A stretch of DNA of 64,000 nt. Origin: Metellina segmentata (lineage: Eukaryota; Arthropoda; Arachnida; Araneae; Tetragnathidae). Positions 48,001-55,361 of the stretch are shown here, in pieces. Under the pieces are notes generated by a model, which saw nothing but the letters and a program-made list of their open reading frames with translations, did no database searches and had not been told where the DNA came from. A program made the position numbers and the translations under genes. Positions within the stretch are counted from its first letter, which is position 1. Each line of letters starts with the position of its first letter. Location of the stretch: positions 54,989,583 to 55,053,582 of the forward strand of contig OX375875.1 in the NCBI GenBank assembly GCA_947359465.1. Reading direction: 5' to 3'.

Positions 48001-50390
48001 TCTCCGCTTTTCTTCAAGGGCTTCATTTCTCCGCTTTTCTTCCACTTCAAGGGCTTCATTTCTCCGCTTTTCTTCCACTTCAAGGGCTTCATTTGTCTTT
48101 CGAGTTTCTATAATTCTACCAAAAAGTGCTTTGGTGAACTCCTCATCATATCCCTCACTTGAAGTAATAAGATTCACTAACTGTTTTATGGATTTTTCCA
48201 CGGTGATTTCTAAATCTATCTCCTCCACCAATTTGATCAAGTCCTCTTTCTTTCCCTTAACTAAATAAGTCATGATTAAATTCTAAACAGTTTCCCCCTT
48301 TGGACTCAAATATAACGTAAGGTACAAAATGAAAACTTTTCGAAACCGAAACCGTCCAGAATTCTGACTTACCTTATAGCCAAGCCACAAGAAATATAAC
48401 TCAAAGACAATAGAACAATAGAAAAGAAATAAATGTACAAAAACCAATTTTGTAACCCAAAAGACCTTAAAAAGAAAATTAATTTAAAAAAAATTTTAAT
48501 CAAAATACCATTTCAAATACAAAACAAATTTAAATTATTAACTAAGATAAATAATCATCTACGACAACTAAAATCTCTTAAATTTCTATTTCACATAAAT
48601 TCCAAATCAATACTAATTTCTATTATAAAAGCAAAATTTGCAATTAAGAAATTTTTTTGTTTCGAAACCTGTTACGATAAATGGAAGTTATCACAAAAAC
48701 AGAAGTAAAATTGTACATTAAATATAATAGTGCATAAAACTTTAGACTTAAAACCGAAACCACTTATCTGGAACAGTTGCTTGATGGTACACAGGAAGTC
48801 CTTGAGCAGGAACCCAAAGTTCGAACTGGACTTTGCTGACGATGACAGGACGGGATGCCCAAAAAGTTCGGACCGGATGGCCCTTTCGATGCTGAACACA
48901 CACGCGTGAACACACACAGGAACAGGACGGGAAGTCCCAATTCTACTGACCGGACTAAGCTTCGTTGCTGGACACACGCAGTAACAGGCCACGTTTCATA
49001 CACAGAAACAGAACGGGATATCCAAAAACATCGGACCGGATGGCCCACTTCGTTGCTGCCGGACGCACGCAAATTCTCCACTCGCGAGGACGGGATGTCC
49101 ACAAACTTCGGACCGGATGGCCCCCTTCGTTGCTGCCGGACGCACGCAAATACTCTACTCACAAGGACGGAATGTCCACAAACTTCGGACCGGATGGCCC
49201 CTTCGTTGCTGCCGGACGCACGCAAATACTCCACTCACGAGGACGGGATGTCCACAAACTTCGGACCGGATGGCCCCCTTCGTTGCTGCCGGACGCACGC
49301 AAATACTCCACTCACGAGGACGGGATGTCCACAAACTTCGGACCGGATGGCCCCTTCGTTGCTGCCGGACGCACGCAAATACTCCACTCACGAGGACGGG
49401 ATGTCCACAAACTTCGGACCGGATGGCCTTCTTCGTTGCTGCAGGACGCACGCAAATATTCCACTCACGAGGACGGGATGTCCAAAAACTTCAGACCGGA
49501 TGGCCTTCTTCGTTGCTGCAGGACGCACGCAAATTTTCGCTGAACACAGGACGAGATGTCCACAGTTTATTCTCAAATCAGGACGGGATGTCCAAGACTT
49601 CAATTTAATGGGAACGATCCCACCGCTGCCACCATTAATAGGTAGCTGTAACGTCGTGATAAAAGAAATAGCCTTTTTAAAAGAATTAAAGAAAAATTTA
49701 TTTACAACTTGGTAGCGACATCACCGTTACAACTACCTCTCAACATACGTTTTAAACATAACGGCTCAAACATGCCATTCGAACTCCGCACTGAGTCCAC
49801 ACTTCAACGAAGCATCCAATCGACTCTAAAAAAGCCGTTACAAAAAAATATCTTTTCACCAACGTTATACATAAAAGAAAAAATGAACTTCCGGGAAAAC
49901 CATTTAAGCTCACATAAATATGTCAAAAGAAAAGATATCCTTTCCAAGAGTATTAAGAAGTAAAAATAAACACAGGAAGTATCACAATATCTTGTGTGGA
50001 ATAAGGAAAAAGAAATACTATAGAAATACATTTAAAAGATATTCCGGAAGTGTACGTTACAAGATTGGATCATCCAATGCTTTAGGTATAATTTTTACTG
50101 GAAAAATCAATTACATAATCTAGATTGAATTGACTTACCATGGTAAAATCTAAAACTTTGATGATCCAGACTGTTAGAGACAGATTAATGACTACAAGAG
50201 AGCACAGCAGGATGATGAGGAAGTACAGGCATCGCTTCCTCCACCCGTATATTCCTATTCTGAACAGACAGTGGCTAAAGTAGGGATCAAGGCAAGCCTC
50301 TTGACCGCTGTTTGGCTGTGGACATGACTCATTCTCGTTCCACTGGGGTAGGTGATGCTCTGGAATGGCCACATTGGGACCTGATGCCAT
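26900..50390 (-). CDS. sarcoglycan (delta/gamma/zeta type), seven coding exons
   Basis: Join in this order: 50390-50139, 40203-40102, 35646-35559, 35317-35198, 32328-32256, 28818-28695, 27070-26900. The total is 930 nt, 309 residues plus TGA. All junction phases agree (0,0,1,1,2,0) and all acceptors are AG. The product is a type II membrane protein: a cytoplasmic N-terminus of about 50 residues, the family signature [11 protein letters not shown] at 46-56, one membrane segment at about 55-77, then an extracellular beta-rich region with DGMGNLRI (from 85), an N-glycosylation site N129-[10 protein letters not shown] (from 213) and four C-terminal cysteines (285, 287, 301, 308) around NGRLFLS. 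Human delta-sarcoglycan is about 290 residues, so length and architecture are complete. In the known family it acts in the dystrophin-associated complex of the muscle sarcolemma. The FTMDGMGN junction looks closest to delta, but invertebrate members are often co-orthologous to gamma/delta/zeta, so no symbol is given. Confidence 0.95.
27296..27725 (+). repeat. tRNA-derived SINE, in sarcoglycan intron 6
   Basis: A box TGGCCTGGTCGG (27307) and B box GAGTTCGAACCC (27350) form a tRNA-like head. The body has GACTGGTGCACGAAAAATCTGTC, shared in part with the SINEs at 31437 and 54033. Open frames across it are fortuitous. It lies between exons 6 and 7 of the sarcoglycan gene, in inverse orientation. 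Confidence 0.78.
28259..28299 (+). other. 41-nt duplicated segment, microexon-like, copy 1
   Basis: The plus strand reads ATTTCCCCTCAG, then a 23-nt candidate exon 28271-28293, then GTAAGT. An identical 41 nt occurs at 29407-29447. Flanks on both sides are unrelated. It lies in sarcoglycan intron 6 on the opposite strand. Confidence 0.6.
28695..28818 (-). CDS. sarcoglycan coding exon 6 (LESPTR block)
   Basis: 124 nt. It completes the split Lys codon, then encodes [20 protein letters not shown] and a following GDISATC...FKLQSREGS stretch. This is the most diagnostic sarcoglycan block (LRLESPTRSL.m.AP.GV.I.a.aG). Acceptor tttcag is at 28819-28820. The donor is GGAAGT|gtaagt after 28695, phase 0. 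It is flanked by two identical 41-nt segments at 28259 and 29407 (see findings). Confidence 0.93.
29407..29447 (+). other. 41-nt duplicated segment, microexon-like, copy 2
   Basis: The same 41 nt as at 28259-28299, with candidate exon 29419-29441 between cag and gtaagt. It lies in sarcoglycan intron 5, so the two copies flank sarcoglycan exon 6 as direct repeats 1148 bp apart. Confidence 0.6.
29575..29770 (+). repeat. degraded tRNA-derived SINE, in sarcoglycan intron 5
   Basis: TATAGTGGTCATAGCATTTG, with a weak B box TGGTTTCGCACC and a body with CTGTTAGGAGTAACGGTGAT, resembles the 11573 SINE (CTTTGTTAGGGGTAATGATGG). Degenerate. Confidence 0.55.
29855..30418 (-). mobile_element. Tc1-like deletion derivative, 564 bp, in sarcoglycan intron 5
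   Basis: The ends match as inverted repeats (CTCTATACGAACAAAAGTAT at the left, CACTATACGAACAAATGTAT at the right on the other strand) and both are flanked by TA (29853-29854 and 30419-30420). Inside, on the minus strand, lies only the C-terminal half of a transposase: a stretch with [13 protein letters not shown] (second Asp), then [17 protein letters not shown] (the catalytic Glu position is Lys or Ser) and ELVESMPR. There are two in-frame stops. The DNA-binding half is absent, so it can only be moved in trans, if at all. Confidence 0.88.
30465..30765. repeat. about 140-150 bp tandem duplication, in sarcoglycan intron 5
   Basis: TCTAACCTATTTT.AACTCCA, TATCTTAACCCTATCC, TACTACTTCCTTGATTAGCATG and CAGTATAAAGATAGTTTCTTGATTT appear in this order twice. 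Spacing is 152 bp at the start and 138 bp at the end because of a 14-bp indel. It abuts the Tc1 derivative at 29855-30418. Confidence 0.85.
31437..31735 (+). repeat. tRNA-derived SINE, in sarcoglycan intron 5
   Basis: The head is GGGCCGCTATAGCCGGATTGG with a degenerate B box GGTTTCGAATTCGA. The body includes GGGGGCTGATGCACA, CACGTTGGCGTGGTG and TTTGGAGAGTGGGGTACAAG, also seen at 54033-54310 and 63060-63240. It ends near CCAGTGCGACGTTAGTT. Confidence 0.78.
32256..32328 (-). CDS. sarcoglycan coding exon 5
   Basis: 73 nt, phase 1 in and phase 2 out. It encodes [20 protein letters not shown], matching the family segment g.vf..siETp.vra.P.k. Acceptor tttcag is at 32329-32330. The donor is TTAAA|gtaagt after 32256. 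Confidence 0.88.
35198..35317 (-). CDS. sarcoglycan coding exon 4
   Basis: 120 nt, completing a split Gly codon and leaving one nucleotide at the end. It encodes a beta-strand repeat stretch ([19 protein letters not shown], then AADRMKVTG) that matches the family pattern of K.v.s..GkllF..d..eVvvga.rLrV.G. Acceptor tgtag is at 35318-35319. The donor is ACAG|gtaaga after 35198. Confidence 0.9.
35559..35646 (-). CDS. sarcoglycan coding exon 3 (N-glycosylation site)
   Basis: 88 nt, entering in phase 0 and leaving one nucleotide for the next exon. It encodes [20 protein letters not shown], which matches the conserved glycosylated NVTVN stretch of sarcoglycans. Acceptor AG is at 35647-35648. The donor is TTTAG|gtaaga after 35559. 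Only a 241-bp intron separates it from exon 4. Confidence 0.9.
38865..38930 (-). repeat. SINE tail fragment, in sarcoglycan intron 2
   Basis: GAACACAACGGGCTGTTGGC...AAAGGATCTATCCCGACAAG resembles the tail fragment at 6722 and the end of the 54033 SINE in reverse. Too short for boundaries. Confidence 0.5.
38984..39182 (+). pseudogene. mariner transposase C-terminal remnant, in sarcoglycan intron 2
   Basis: The plus strand reads [18 protein letters not shown], the block around the third catalytic Asp of mariner transposases. After a stop and a frame change it continues [11 protein letters not shown] and [10 protein letters not shown], the usual mariner C-terminus, ending in TAG at 39180-39182. 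No inverted repeats were found around it, so this is a short remnant. Confidence 0.75.
40102..40203 (-). CDS. sarcoglycan coding exon 2, GC splice donor
   Basis: 34 codons, phase 0 at both ends, encoding the juxtamembrane extracellular segment that starts [17 protein letters not shown], a strongly conserved sarcoglycan block. The acceptor is tttcag at 40204-40205. The downstream boundary reads AAAG|gcaagt, a GC donor. The nearby GT alternative (after 40097) would read into a stop within the next exon, so phase and homology both require the GC site. Confidence 0.9.
40504..41918 (+). mobile_element. Tc1-like element, 1415 bp, full length, in sarcoglycan intron 1
   Basis: Terminal inverted repeats of about 34 bp (40504-40537 and 41885-41918), starting CACT and sharing TTGCCATAAAAATTTGCG, are flanked by TA at 40502-40503 and 41919-41920. 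One transposase lies between, in plus orientation. This is the size and structure of an intact Tc1-family transposon, although the gene is broken. Confidence 0.93.
40725..41749 (+). pseudogene. Tc1-like transposase, frameshift plus nonsense
   Basis: It starts with ATG at 40725. Residues 1-100 are the paired-like helix-turn-helix DNA-binding region ([15 protein letters not shown], then a GRPR hook: [12 protein letters not shown]). Near 41050-41060 the homologous reading moves to another frame. In that frame a TGA at about 41156-41158 stands where the family has Arg. The catalytic half follows: FSDEYR (first Asp), [10 protein letters not shown] (second Asp) and SPIEH (Glu), a DD34E set. The family-conserved SPD and W near the Glu are altered ([12 protein letters not shown]). 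It ends GVPTGY-stop at 41749. The catalytic triad is intact but the protein cannot be made in one piece. Confidence 0.9.
42981..43391 (-). repeat. 3' LTR of the Gmr1-like element (411 bp)
   Basis: TG...CA ends on the minus strand. It is identical to the other LTR except for one substitution (A versus G at 43309) and a missing TGTG (4 bp, near 43328). It contains AATAAA on the minus strand at 43036-43031, a plausible polyadenylation signal in the R region. Confidence 0.95.
43392..43405 (-). other. polypurine tract next to the 3' LTR
   Basis: The minus strand reads AAGGGGGGAAGAGT immediately before the TG of the 3' LTR, the expected position and composition for the plus-strand primer. Between it and the end of the RNase H reading (43592) lie about 186 bp of AT-rich non-coding DNA with short repeats of TTTTTACATGG type. 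Confidence 0.88.
43592..46270 (-). pseudogene. retrotransposon pol: integrase - reverse transcriptase - RNase H
   Basis: The main open stretch runs from about 46270 to a stop at 43702. Numbering from the GTG at 46239: integrase zinc finger H36, H42, C72, C75; catalytic triad D105, D164, E199 (D-D-35-E); GPY/F-type motif WHGPGTIE near residue 335; a linker; then the RT, with [12 protein letters not shown] in its middle and the YLDD active site at 613-616 (about 44403); then RNase H with acidic residues near 765, 805 and 833 (TDHNP). Integrase precedes RT, the reverse of ordinary gypsy. At an A8 run (plus-strand T8 at 43713-43720) the frame changes. The expected RNase H end, including the NAD.LSR motif, continues in another frame to a TGA at 43594-43592, so the terminal 40 or so codons are separated by a 1-nt indel. 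Confidence 0.9.
46281..47567 (-). pseudogene. retrotransposon gag capsid, CCHC knuckle and aspartic protease
   Basis: This is the continuation of gag in the frame shifted by the duplication. The first 30 or so residues are the second copy of the duplicated segment. Residues about 35-135 form the capsid-like helical region. A stretch with [20 protein letters not shown] resembles the SCAN domain, which is known to derive from Gmr1-like gypsy capsids. A zinc knuckle [14 protein letters not shown] (CX2CX4HX4C) follows near residue 200, then an aspartic protease with DTGA near residue 260. The tail is acidic. It ends in TAA at 46283-46281, and the integrase frame is -1 relative to it with only about 24 nt of overlap. 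That could be programmed -1 frameshifting or a 1-nt lesion. Confidence 0.88.
47469..47673. repeat. 103-bp tandem duplication breaking gag
   Basis: 47469-47571 and 47572-47673 are direct copies with no mismatch noticed in the shared part. The shift is 103 bp, which is +1 relative to codons, so the duplication itself separates the two gag reading frames. The lack of divergence implies a very recent event, possibly specific to this copy or an assembly error. Confidence 0.92.
47551..48273 (-). pseudogene. retrotransposon gag, N-terminal part (coiled coil), ends in a frameshift
   Basis: 240 codons from a true ATG at 48273. Residues about 8-45 form a helical module of SAP-like character. Residues about 65-145 are a charged repeat of the type [11 protein letters not shown] (11 residues, with 9-residue variants lacking VE), predicted as a long coiled coil. 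After this comes the start of the capsid region (LTKILPKYD, then LYLILFERQ). The reading ends [13 protein letters not shown] because it runs into the junction of a 103-bp tandem duplication (copies 47469-47571 and 47572-47673); 103 is not a multiple of three, so the rest of gag is in another frame. In this element class gag forms the particle and packages RNA. Confidence 0.88.
47865..48100 (-). repeat. coding minisatellite in gag (33/27-bp units)
   Basis: About eight units of a 33-bp sequence, with shorter 27-bp forms, encode [15 protein letters not shown] heptad-like repeats. All unit lengths are multiples of three, so the frame is kept and length variation changes only the coiled-coil length. 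Strand-shadow frames here are artefacts of the repeat. Confidence 0.9.
48840..49600. repeat. 76/77-bp tandem array in the retrotransposon leader
   Basis: The landmark CGGACCGGATGG (or near copies) recurs at 48869, 49032, 49109, 49186, 49262, 49339, 49415 and 49492, giving spacings of 77, 77, 76, 77, 76 and 77 bp. The first gap of 163 bp holds diverged units. Each unit carries GGACGGGATGTCC (a short inverted repeat), the CGGACCGGATGGCC box and CTTCGTTGCTGCCGGACGCA. The array is much richer in GC than its surroundings. It lies between the primer binding site and gag, where a gypsy-group element has its untranslated leader. Long open frames cross it on both strands because the unit lacks stops, and these are not taken as genes. 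Confidence 0.9.
49617..49634 (-). other. primer binding site, complementary to tRNA-Leu 3' end
   Basis: The plus strand reads ATCCCACCGCTGCCACCA, which as I recall is the 3' end of animal tRNA-Leu (AAG/UAG class) including CCA. The minus strand is therefore an 18-nt complement that could prime minus-strand cDNA. It lies 12 nt inside the 5' LTR boundary, a longer gap than the usual 0-5 nt. Confidence 0.8.
49647..50061 (-). repeat. 5' LTR of the Gmr1-like element (415 bp)
   Basis: The partner of the 42981 LTR, with the same TG...CA ends. The extra TGTG near 49996 and one substitution are the only differences, so the insertion is young. An AATAAA on the minus strand lies at 49702-49697. The promoter would lie in this LTR, but no convincing TATA box was identified. 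Confidence 0.95.
50139..50390 (-). CDS. sarcoglycan coding exon 1 (start codon, membrane segment)
   Basis: 84 codons from ATG at 50390-50388. The minus strand reads a pyrimidine-rich tract ending tttcag at 50393-50394, then GA and the ATG. The exon therefore starts at 50392 and carries only 2 nt of 5' UTR, so at least one non-coding exon lies further right. The donor is ATG|gtaagt after 50139, phase 0. The exon encodes the cytoplasmic tail, the WRKRC membrane-boundary motif and the hydrophobic helix. An upstream in-frame ATG at 50408 lies inside the acceptor tract and is not used in this model. Confidence 0.93.
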
Positions 50391-50409
50391 TCCTGAAACA
50401 GAGAACAAC

Positions 50410-53400
50410 TGACAGTCAGTGATGCACTTGTTTTATATTTTTTTAGAATTGAGTCTTAAATTCCGTTAACGTGATACGGTTCAAAAGCGTAAACTTAATA
50501 GAAAAATGGTATTGCGAAACTAATGTCCCCAAACACTCCTACTGAATCTCCTTTCAGTTTATTCTACATAAATGAATCAAATTTCGAATCACTACAAAAT
50601 CAACTATGTTATAAAATTAACAATTCCTACTAAGGGAATAATTTATCAAAAAATAAAAAATTGGGTTATGATAAAAAAAAAGTCAAAATCGTCTATTTGA
50701 TAAAAATTAGAAGGGAATACTGAAATTTGTCTGTCATACTCAAAAAAGTTTTTACAGCAAAATGTGCAATTGATGAAAGCGTAAAAAGTAAATACGTTTC
50801 CTATTTGAATTTAATTTCAATAACATTGATCTTATTTTAAACATTCGAAGAAGTTCAGAATATTTTTGATACGTCTTTCTCACAATGAATATTTACTCCT
50901 CGATCCAAAAGACACTTATTCTCACAGATTAATACTACATCAACATTTGAATATAAAATCCCATGCAATGCAATTTTCCTATACAATATTGTATTACTTA
51001 TGTTTGTACTTAGTGTATTACATTTACGGTTCTTTTCAATTTCTCCATCCAATTAATTTTATGACATTGTATATCTCGTGTTCATCACAGCTTGGCCAAC
51101 TATGACTCTTTCACCATAAAACTCAAACAACCCTATACAATCTTATTCAGCAATGGAGAAATCATTTCAAACTATTATTTCCATTTCACATGTTCCACAT
51201 TGTGTGCAATCGATGTTTTATATACACGTGTTTTGAATGAATATGCACCTTTGAATTAAGAAAATATCATTTAAACTAAAAATTAATATTTTATACTCCG
51301 AATTAGCATTTGATATAAACGTATTTATGGGAAAATAATAAAATTTAAATAATTCAAGACTTGTTTTCTCTTAAATAAATTACTTTAAAATGAGCCTCTA
51401 AAATATTGTCAGCATTTGGAAGTACGAAAACCTTTCTATTTAAAAAAACGGATTTTAAGGTGACGCTTACAACAGAATACGGATACCTGCAGAAGCCTTT
51501 AGTGAGTATTTCTATGGATTTTGATAATCATGTGACAAGTTGTTCTAGTGTTCCATACTGCGTGCAATTACACAATATAATTTAAATTCCCCTTAAACCG
51601 ATTCCTCTACTAATAACAAAACTGTTCCCGATTATATCCTAGTAGAATGGTTAAAACATTGCATTTCTCAACGTTGGGAAACCATTACTTTTATTTCATT
51701 TTAGTTTTGAAAATTCTGTACCATATCCCCGAGCTATCATTCCGCATTACCATCTACTTATGGTAGGAAGAACGTTATTCATGAGAGCTTTTCTCAATAA
51801 AAAGGAATTGAAACACTTCAATTTTATTTATTGTGTTGCTCGAAATGAGACGTAAAAGAATAAAAACTTCTCATAGTTGAAAAATATTAGATGCAGAATG
51901 ATGCCTTTGCAACGGTTTGAAGCACTCTAAAAACGTATGTGTGAAAACAGAAAAACCTTCTTTTCGTGAGTTTGAAAACTGCGAATGGCAACGTAAAAGG
52001 AGTGTGCTCTTGAAAACTGCAGCGATATTCCTAAAGAGATTGCATCGTTACCACTTCATGCGAACCGTTCCACTCTTCTTGTAACTTATAGTTCAAACTA
52101 TTTTTCAAAGAATTGCTTTGTAACAACATAAAAACACCATGGCGCATTTTGTCGCATGGTTCAAGGTATATAGCATGCTTTCTGAAATTCGTTTTAAGAC
52201 ATAGAGTTTTAGTTTTTCAGAATTAGTCAGATTATAAGGATTTTTACAGTAAAGCGAATATTACACCAGTTTCATTGGGGAAATTACTCTGAATTATTCT
52301 GTAACTCACGATGTAAAACGAATATTTATTACTTTTTAGTTTAAATTATGGTTAGTCAATAAATTATTTAAAATATAAGCATAACTTTGCTAAATTCTGA
52401 GGAAATTATACCATCATGGAATTACAAACTAATTATTTATGTGTGTATGTAACTTTACTTTTTCTTGTAAAATTTCGAAATTATATGTGTTGTACTCTAA
52501 AAATCATAAAGTTACTTGGTGTAAACAGGAAGCTCTGTTCAAGTAAAAACACTGTTACAACAGTTTATTTAGAATTAAAAAATATGTGTCTATATTATAT
52601 GACTGAAGTAAGTAATTAATTAATGTACGTATAATTATTTATCTTCAACCTCTGACTCTTATTTCATGGATTATTATTTTCAAATGATTCTTTATTTTCT
52701 CTTATAGCATTAAGTTATTTATGTTATTTCTCAGGTTGCTTCAAAACTATATTATTGCTTTTCACATTCTTTCATCTGATTCATATAAATATGGCCTACA
52801 AAATACGATGGTTGCAGTGGAATAAGAAATGCTTGACAATATATTTCGATGTTATCTTGGTCTTCAGGGATACGATTTACATATTTAATACAATAATTCT
52901 TTGAGATGGTAATTTTAAAATTTAGAAAAATAATTTTGTGGAAATATAAAACGCAATAATCTGGGTAGTTATCCAAAGGCGTGCAAAAAAGAAACTCTTC
53001 ATTAGCTTCTGCTTTGCGGCTTGGAAACGAAAGTGTAATACTGACTGTGAATTCTTTTAAATTTTATCACAGGTTCAAATTTTCCTAATCAAAGATTTCT
53101 TTCAAAAGAAACGAAATTGAATATCAAGTTACATTGGAAAACTTTTTTCCTTTCACCTATGGAATTGAATTTCACTTTTTTAAATAAGCGCAGAAGAATA
53201 AGGAATTCGTTCGAAAATGAAATAAGAAAGAACAAAATGATTAGAGAGGGGTTCAGAGATGATTAAAGAGGCGAGATCTTTTGGTCTTTCATAATCATCA
53301 AATTCTTTTTTAGTTTTAAAATGTGATTTTAGTTACTTGCACGCAGTTCATAAAAAATAATTCAGAAAAAGCAAAATTCAAACAATTTTTTATGCAATTC

Positions 53401-54030
53401 TTGTTTTTTATCATGACTGTTGAGCATAACTCTGGAATAATCAATGACTGTAGAATATTTTGTGCGACAGAAATAATGTTTTAACGACATTAAATATTGT
53501 GAGTTACTTTTCTCTAGTTCTTCTATAATTTGAATTCTATATCTAATAAAATTATTATTATACATTTTCGTGATTCATGATATTACCACATGTGTATTAA
53601 ATGAAATTATTTATCAATGATAAGAAGAATCAATACATATACTAAAGGAAATATGTAGTTAATTAATAAATTTATGAAACGCAAACAAAGTAGAAAGTTT
53701 TGCATCATAGATTCATTACATTGGCTCACATAGATATCTAAAATATATATTTCGTAATAGAGGTTTAACAACTTTTGTTACAATACATGTATATTTTTGT
53801 ATGTGATTCAAATTACATCTCTAAAAACTTGTTAAAGTTTTCACAGTAAGATCAACTTAAAAATAAAGATCTTTGTTAAAGTAACTAGAGAACTCTTCGT
53901 TATAACTTTTCTCTTTTCAAAGTAAATTTTCTGTTACCTCGTTTTAAAATATGTACAAACAATTTATGGATAACTGGTCATAATATAAATATCCATAGGC
54001 TTGAAACTTGTAAAGTAATTATATATTAAT
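50410..54030. other. AT-rich DNA upstream of sarcoglycan coding exon 1
   Basis: This is the intron that must precede coding exon 1, plus possible intergenic DNA. No repeat or exon recognised; only short frames. Confidence 0.5.
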
Positions 54031-54032
54031 TT

Positions 54033-54310
54033 AATGGCCGCAATGGCCTGGTTTGAAGAGCTTCTAATTAGCAACCTGAGGGTTGTGAGTTATATTCAAA
54101 GGGGGCTGGTGCACGTTAATCTGTCATGGCATCAAATGCCCTCACGTTGGCGTAGTGGGGAAGTTTGGAGAGTGAGATATCAGCTCAGGTATTGCCTCGT
54201 CATCTGACAGAGGTTCAAAATTACGCATTGTTGTCCTCGGCTCCTTCCCCTTGGAAATAATCGCGGACAGTCGCTAGTAGCCCGTTGTGTTTCTAAAATA
54301 TGACATTAAG
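54033..54310 (+). repeat. tRNA-derived SINE, same family as 31437
   Basis: Head ATGGCCGCAATGGCCTGGTT, then GCAACCTGAGGGTT, GGGGGCTGGTGCACGT, CCCTCACGTTGGCGTAGTG and GAAGTTTGGAGAGTGAGATA. The tail carries CAGTCGCTAGTAGCCCGTTG. The B box is damaged. Confidence 0.78.
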
Positions 54311-55361
54311 TAAAAGTATGACGTTAGTTAAAATACCTATTTAACTACCATATTAGTTTATATTTTCAGGTTAAATATAATAGCTAATTGAGAAGTTTCA
54401 TTTGAAGTACTCGTTAAATATTTCATCTTTTGGAAAATAACTAAAAATAACTTTTTATTTTTAATTCGAGTCTTAAAAAAGCAAAAAATTAAATATTTCT
54501 TTATAAAGTTTAAAAAATGTAATCCATATAAGAACAGATAAGATTAACCCATCCATTTAAAAGTAACTGTTCACTTAAATTTTGATTTAATTTTTTTCCA
54601 TTTGAATTATTTTTAGAATTTCTACCTTTGTAAATAACTACCTGCTGTTATTGGAAATTAATGCCTACTCTATAAGAAATAATATTTTCAATAAAATTCC
54701 AATTAGGAGATTTTCCTATAAATCTTTTTAAGTGATATTAAAGGGAGTATGAATTTCTTATTTCATTCCAGATAACAGAAGAAAAATTAACATACCTGGG
54801 TATGTTATCTAATAGTATTCAGTATATCGCTGAAATAATTAATCATAAATCTAGACATTTTTAGTGCCTTTTCGTTTAACTACACACATGCCTAGCTCAT
54901 ATGTTGTAAATAGTTGCTCCATAGAATTCTGCTCTAATTGATCCACACAAATAATTAAATTCGGAGTAGATTTTCACTAACATGATCAAAACAACGATAA
55001 ATCAAGTTAGGTTCATTCCAGAAATAATTTTTCTTCAACTAATAGTTTATTTAGACTTAGATATAAAATCCCAAATAAATGTTACTGCACATTGACTTTG
55101 AATAATTTTTTTAATTCTGAATTTTGAATTCATCTTGAATAAATAATTGCCAGAAACTCTTGACTCAATTAGGCTCTGATATTTGTATATTTGTTTCAGA
55201 AATATTTAAGTAATTTTCAACCGAATCAAACCATTCCATCAATAGAAGATACTTTTTCTGTGAAGCTAACTGTAGAGGGCGGTAATGTTTCTGCAGTGAA
55301 ACGTATTTCCTGTTTGTATTCAGAACGTGATGTTACTAGACGAGTTTTTTTATACGATTTA

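Larger units (their letters stand above)
42981..50061 (-). mobile_element. Gmr1-like Ty3/gypsy LTR retrotransposon, 7.1 kb, inside sarcoglycan intron 1
   Basis: Both LTRs (42981-43391 and 49647-50061) start TGTAAC and end GTTACA, and the element is flanked by a 4-bp target duplication AGAT (42977-42980 and 50062-50065). Reading the minus strand, the order is 5' LTR, primer binding site, 1.3 kb repeat-rich leader, gag with CCHC knuckle, protease, integrase, reverse transcriptase, RNase H, polypurine tract, 3' LTR. Integrase lies upstream of RT, the order typical of copia, but the sequences are gypsy-type (GPY/F motif in the integrase tail, gypsy-like RT). This combination defines the Gmr1-like group. 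No envelope gene is seen. Three frame breaks (gag, gag-pol junction, RNase H) suggest that this copy is not autonomous, although the gag-pol shift may be natural. It lies on the same strand as the host gene. Confidence 0.93.

Noticed and set aside
47802..48113. Open frames on both strands over the gag coiled-coil repeat
   Set aside because: Shadows of the 33/27-bp in-frame minisatellite; the minus-strand gag frame is the real one.
48855..49715. Long plus-strand open frames (up to 286 codons) over the leader array
   Set aside because: They arise from stop-free tandem repeats; overlapping long frames exist in several phases on both strands, which is an array artefact.
50391..50408. Upstream ATG (50408) as sarcoglycan start
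   Set aside because: It lies in the polypyrimidine tract of a strong acceptor at 50393-50394, so it would be intronic.
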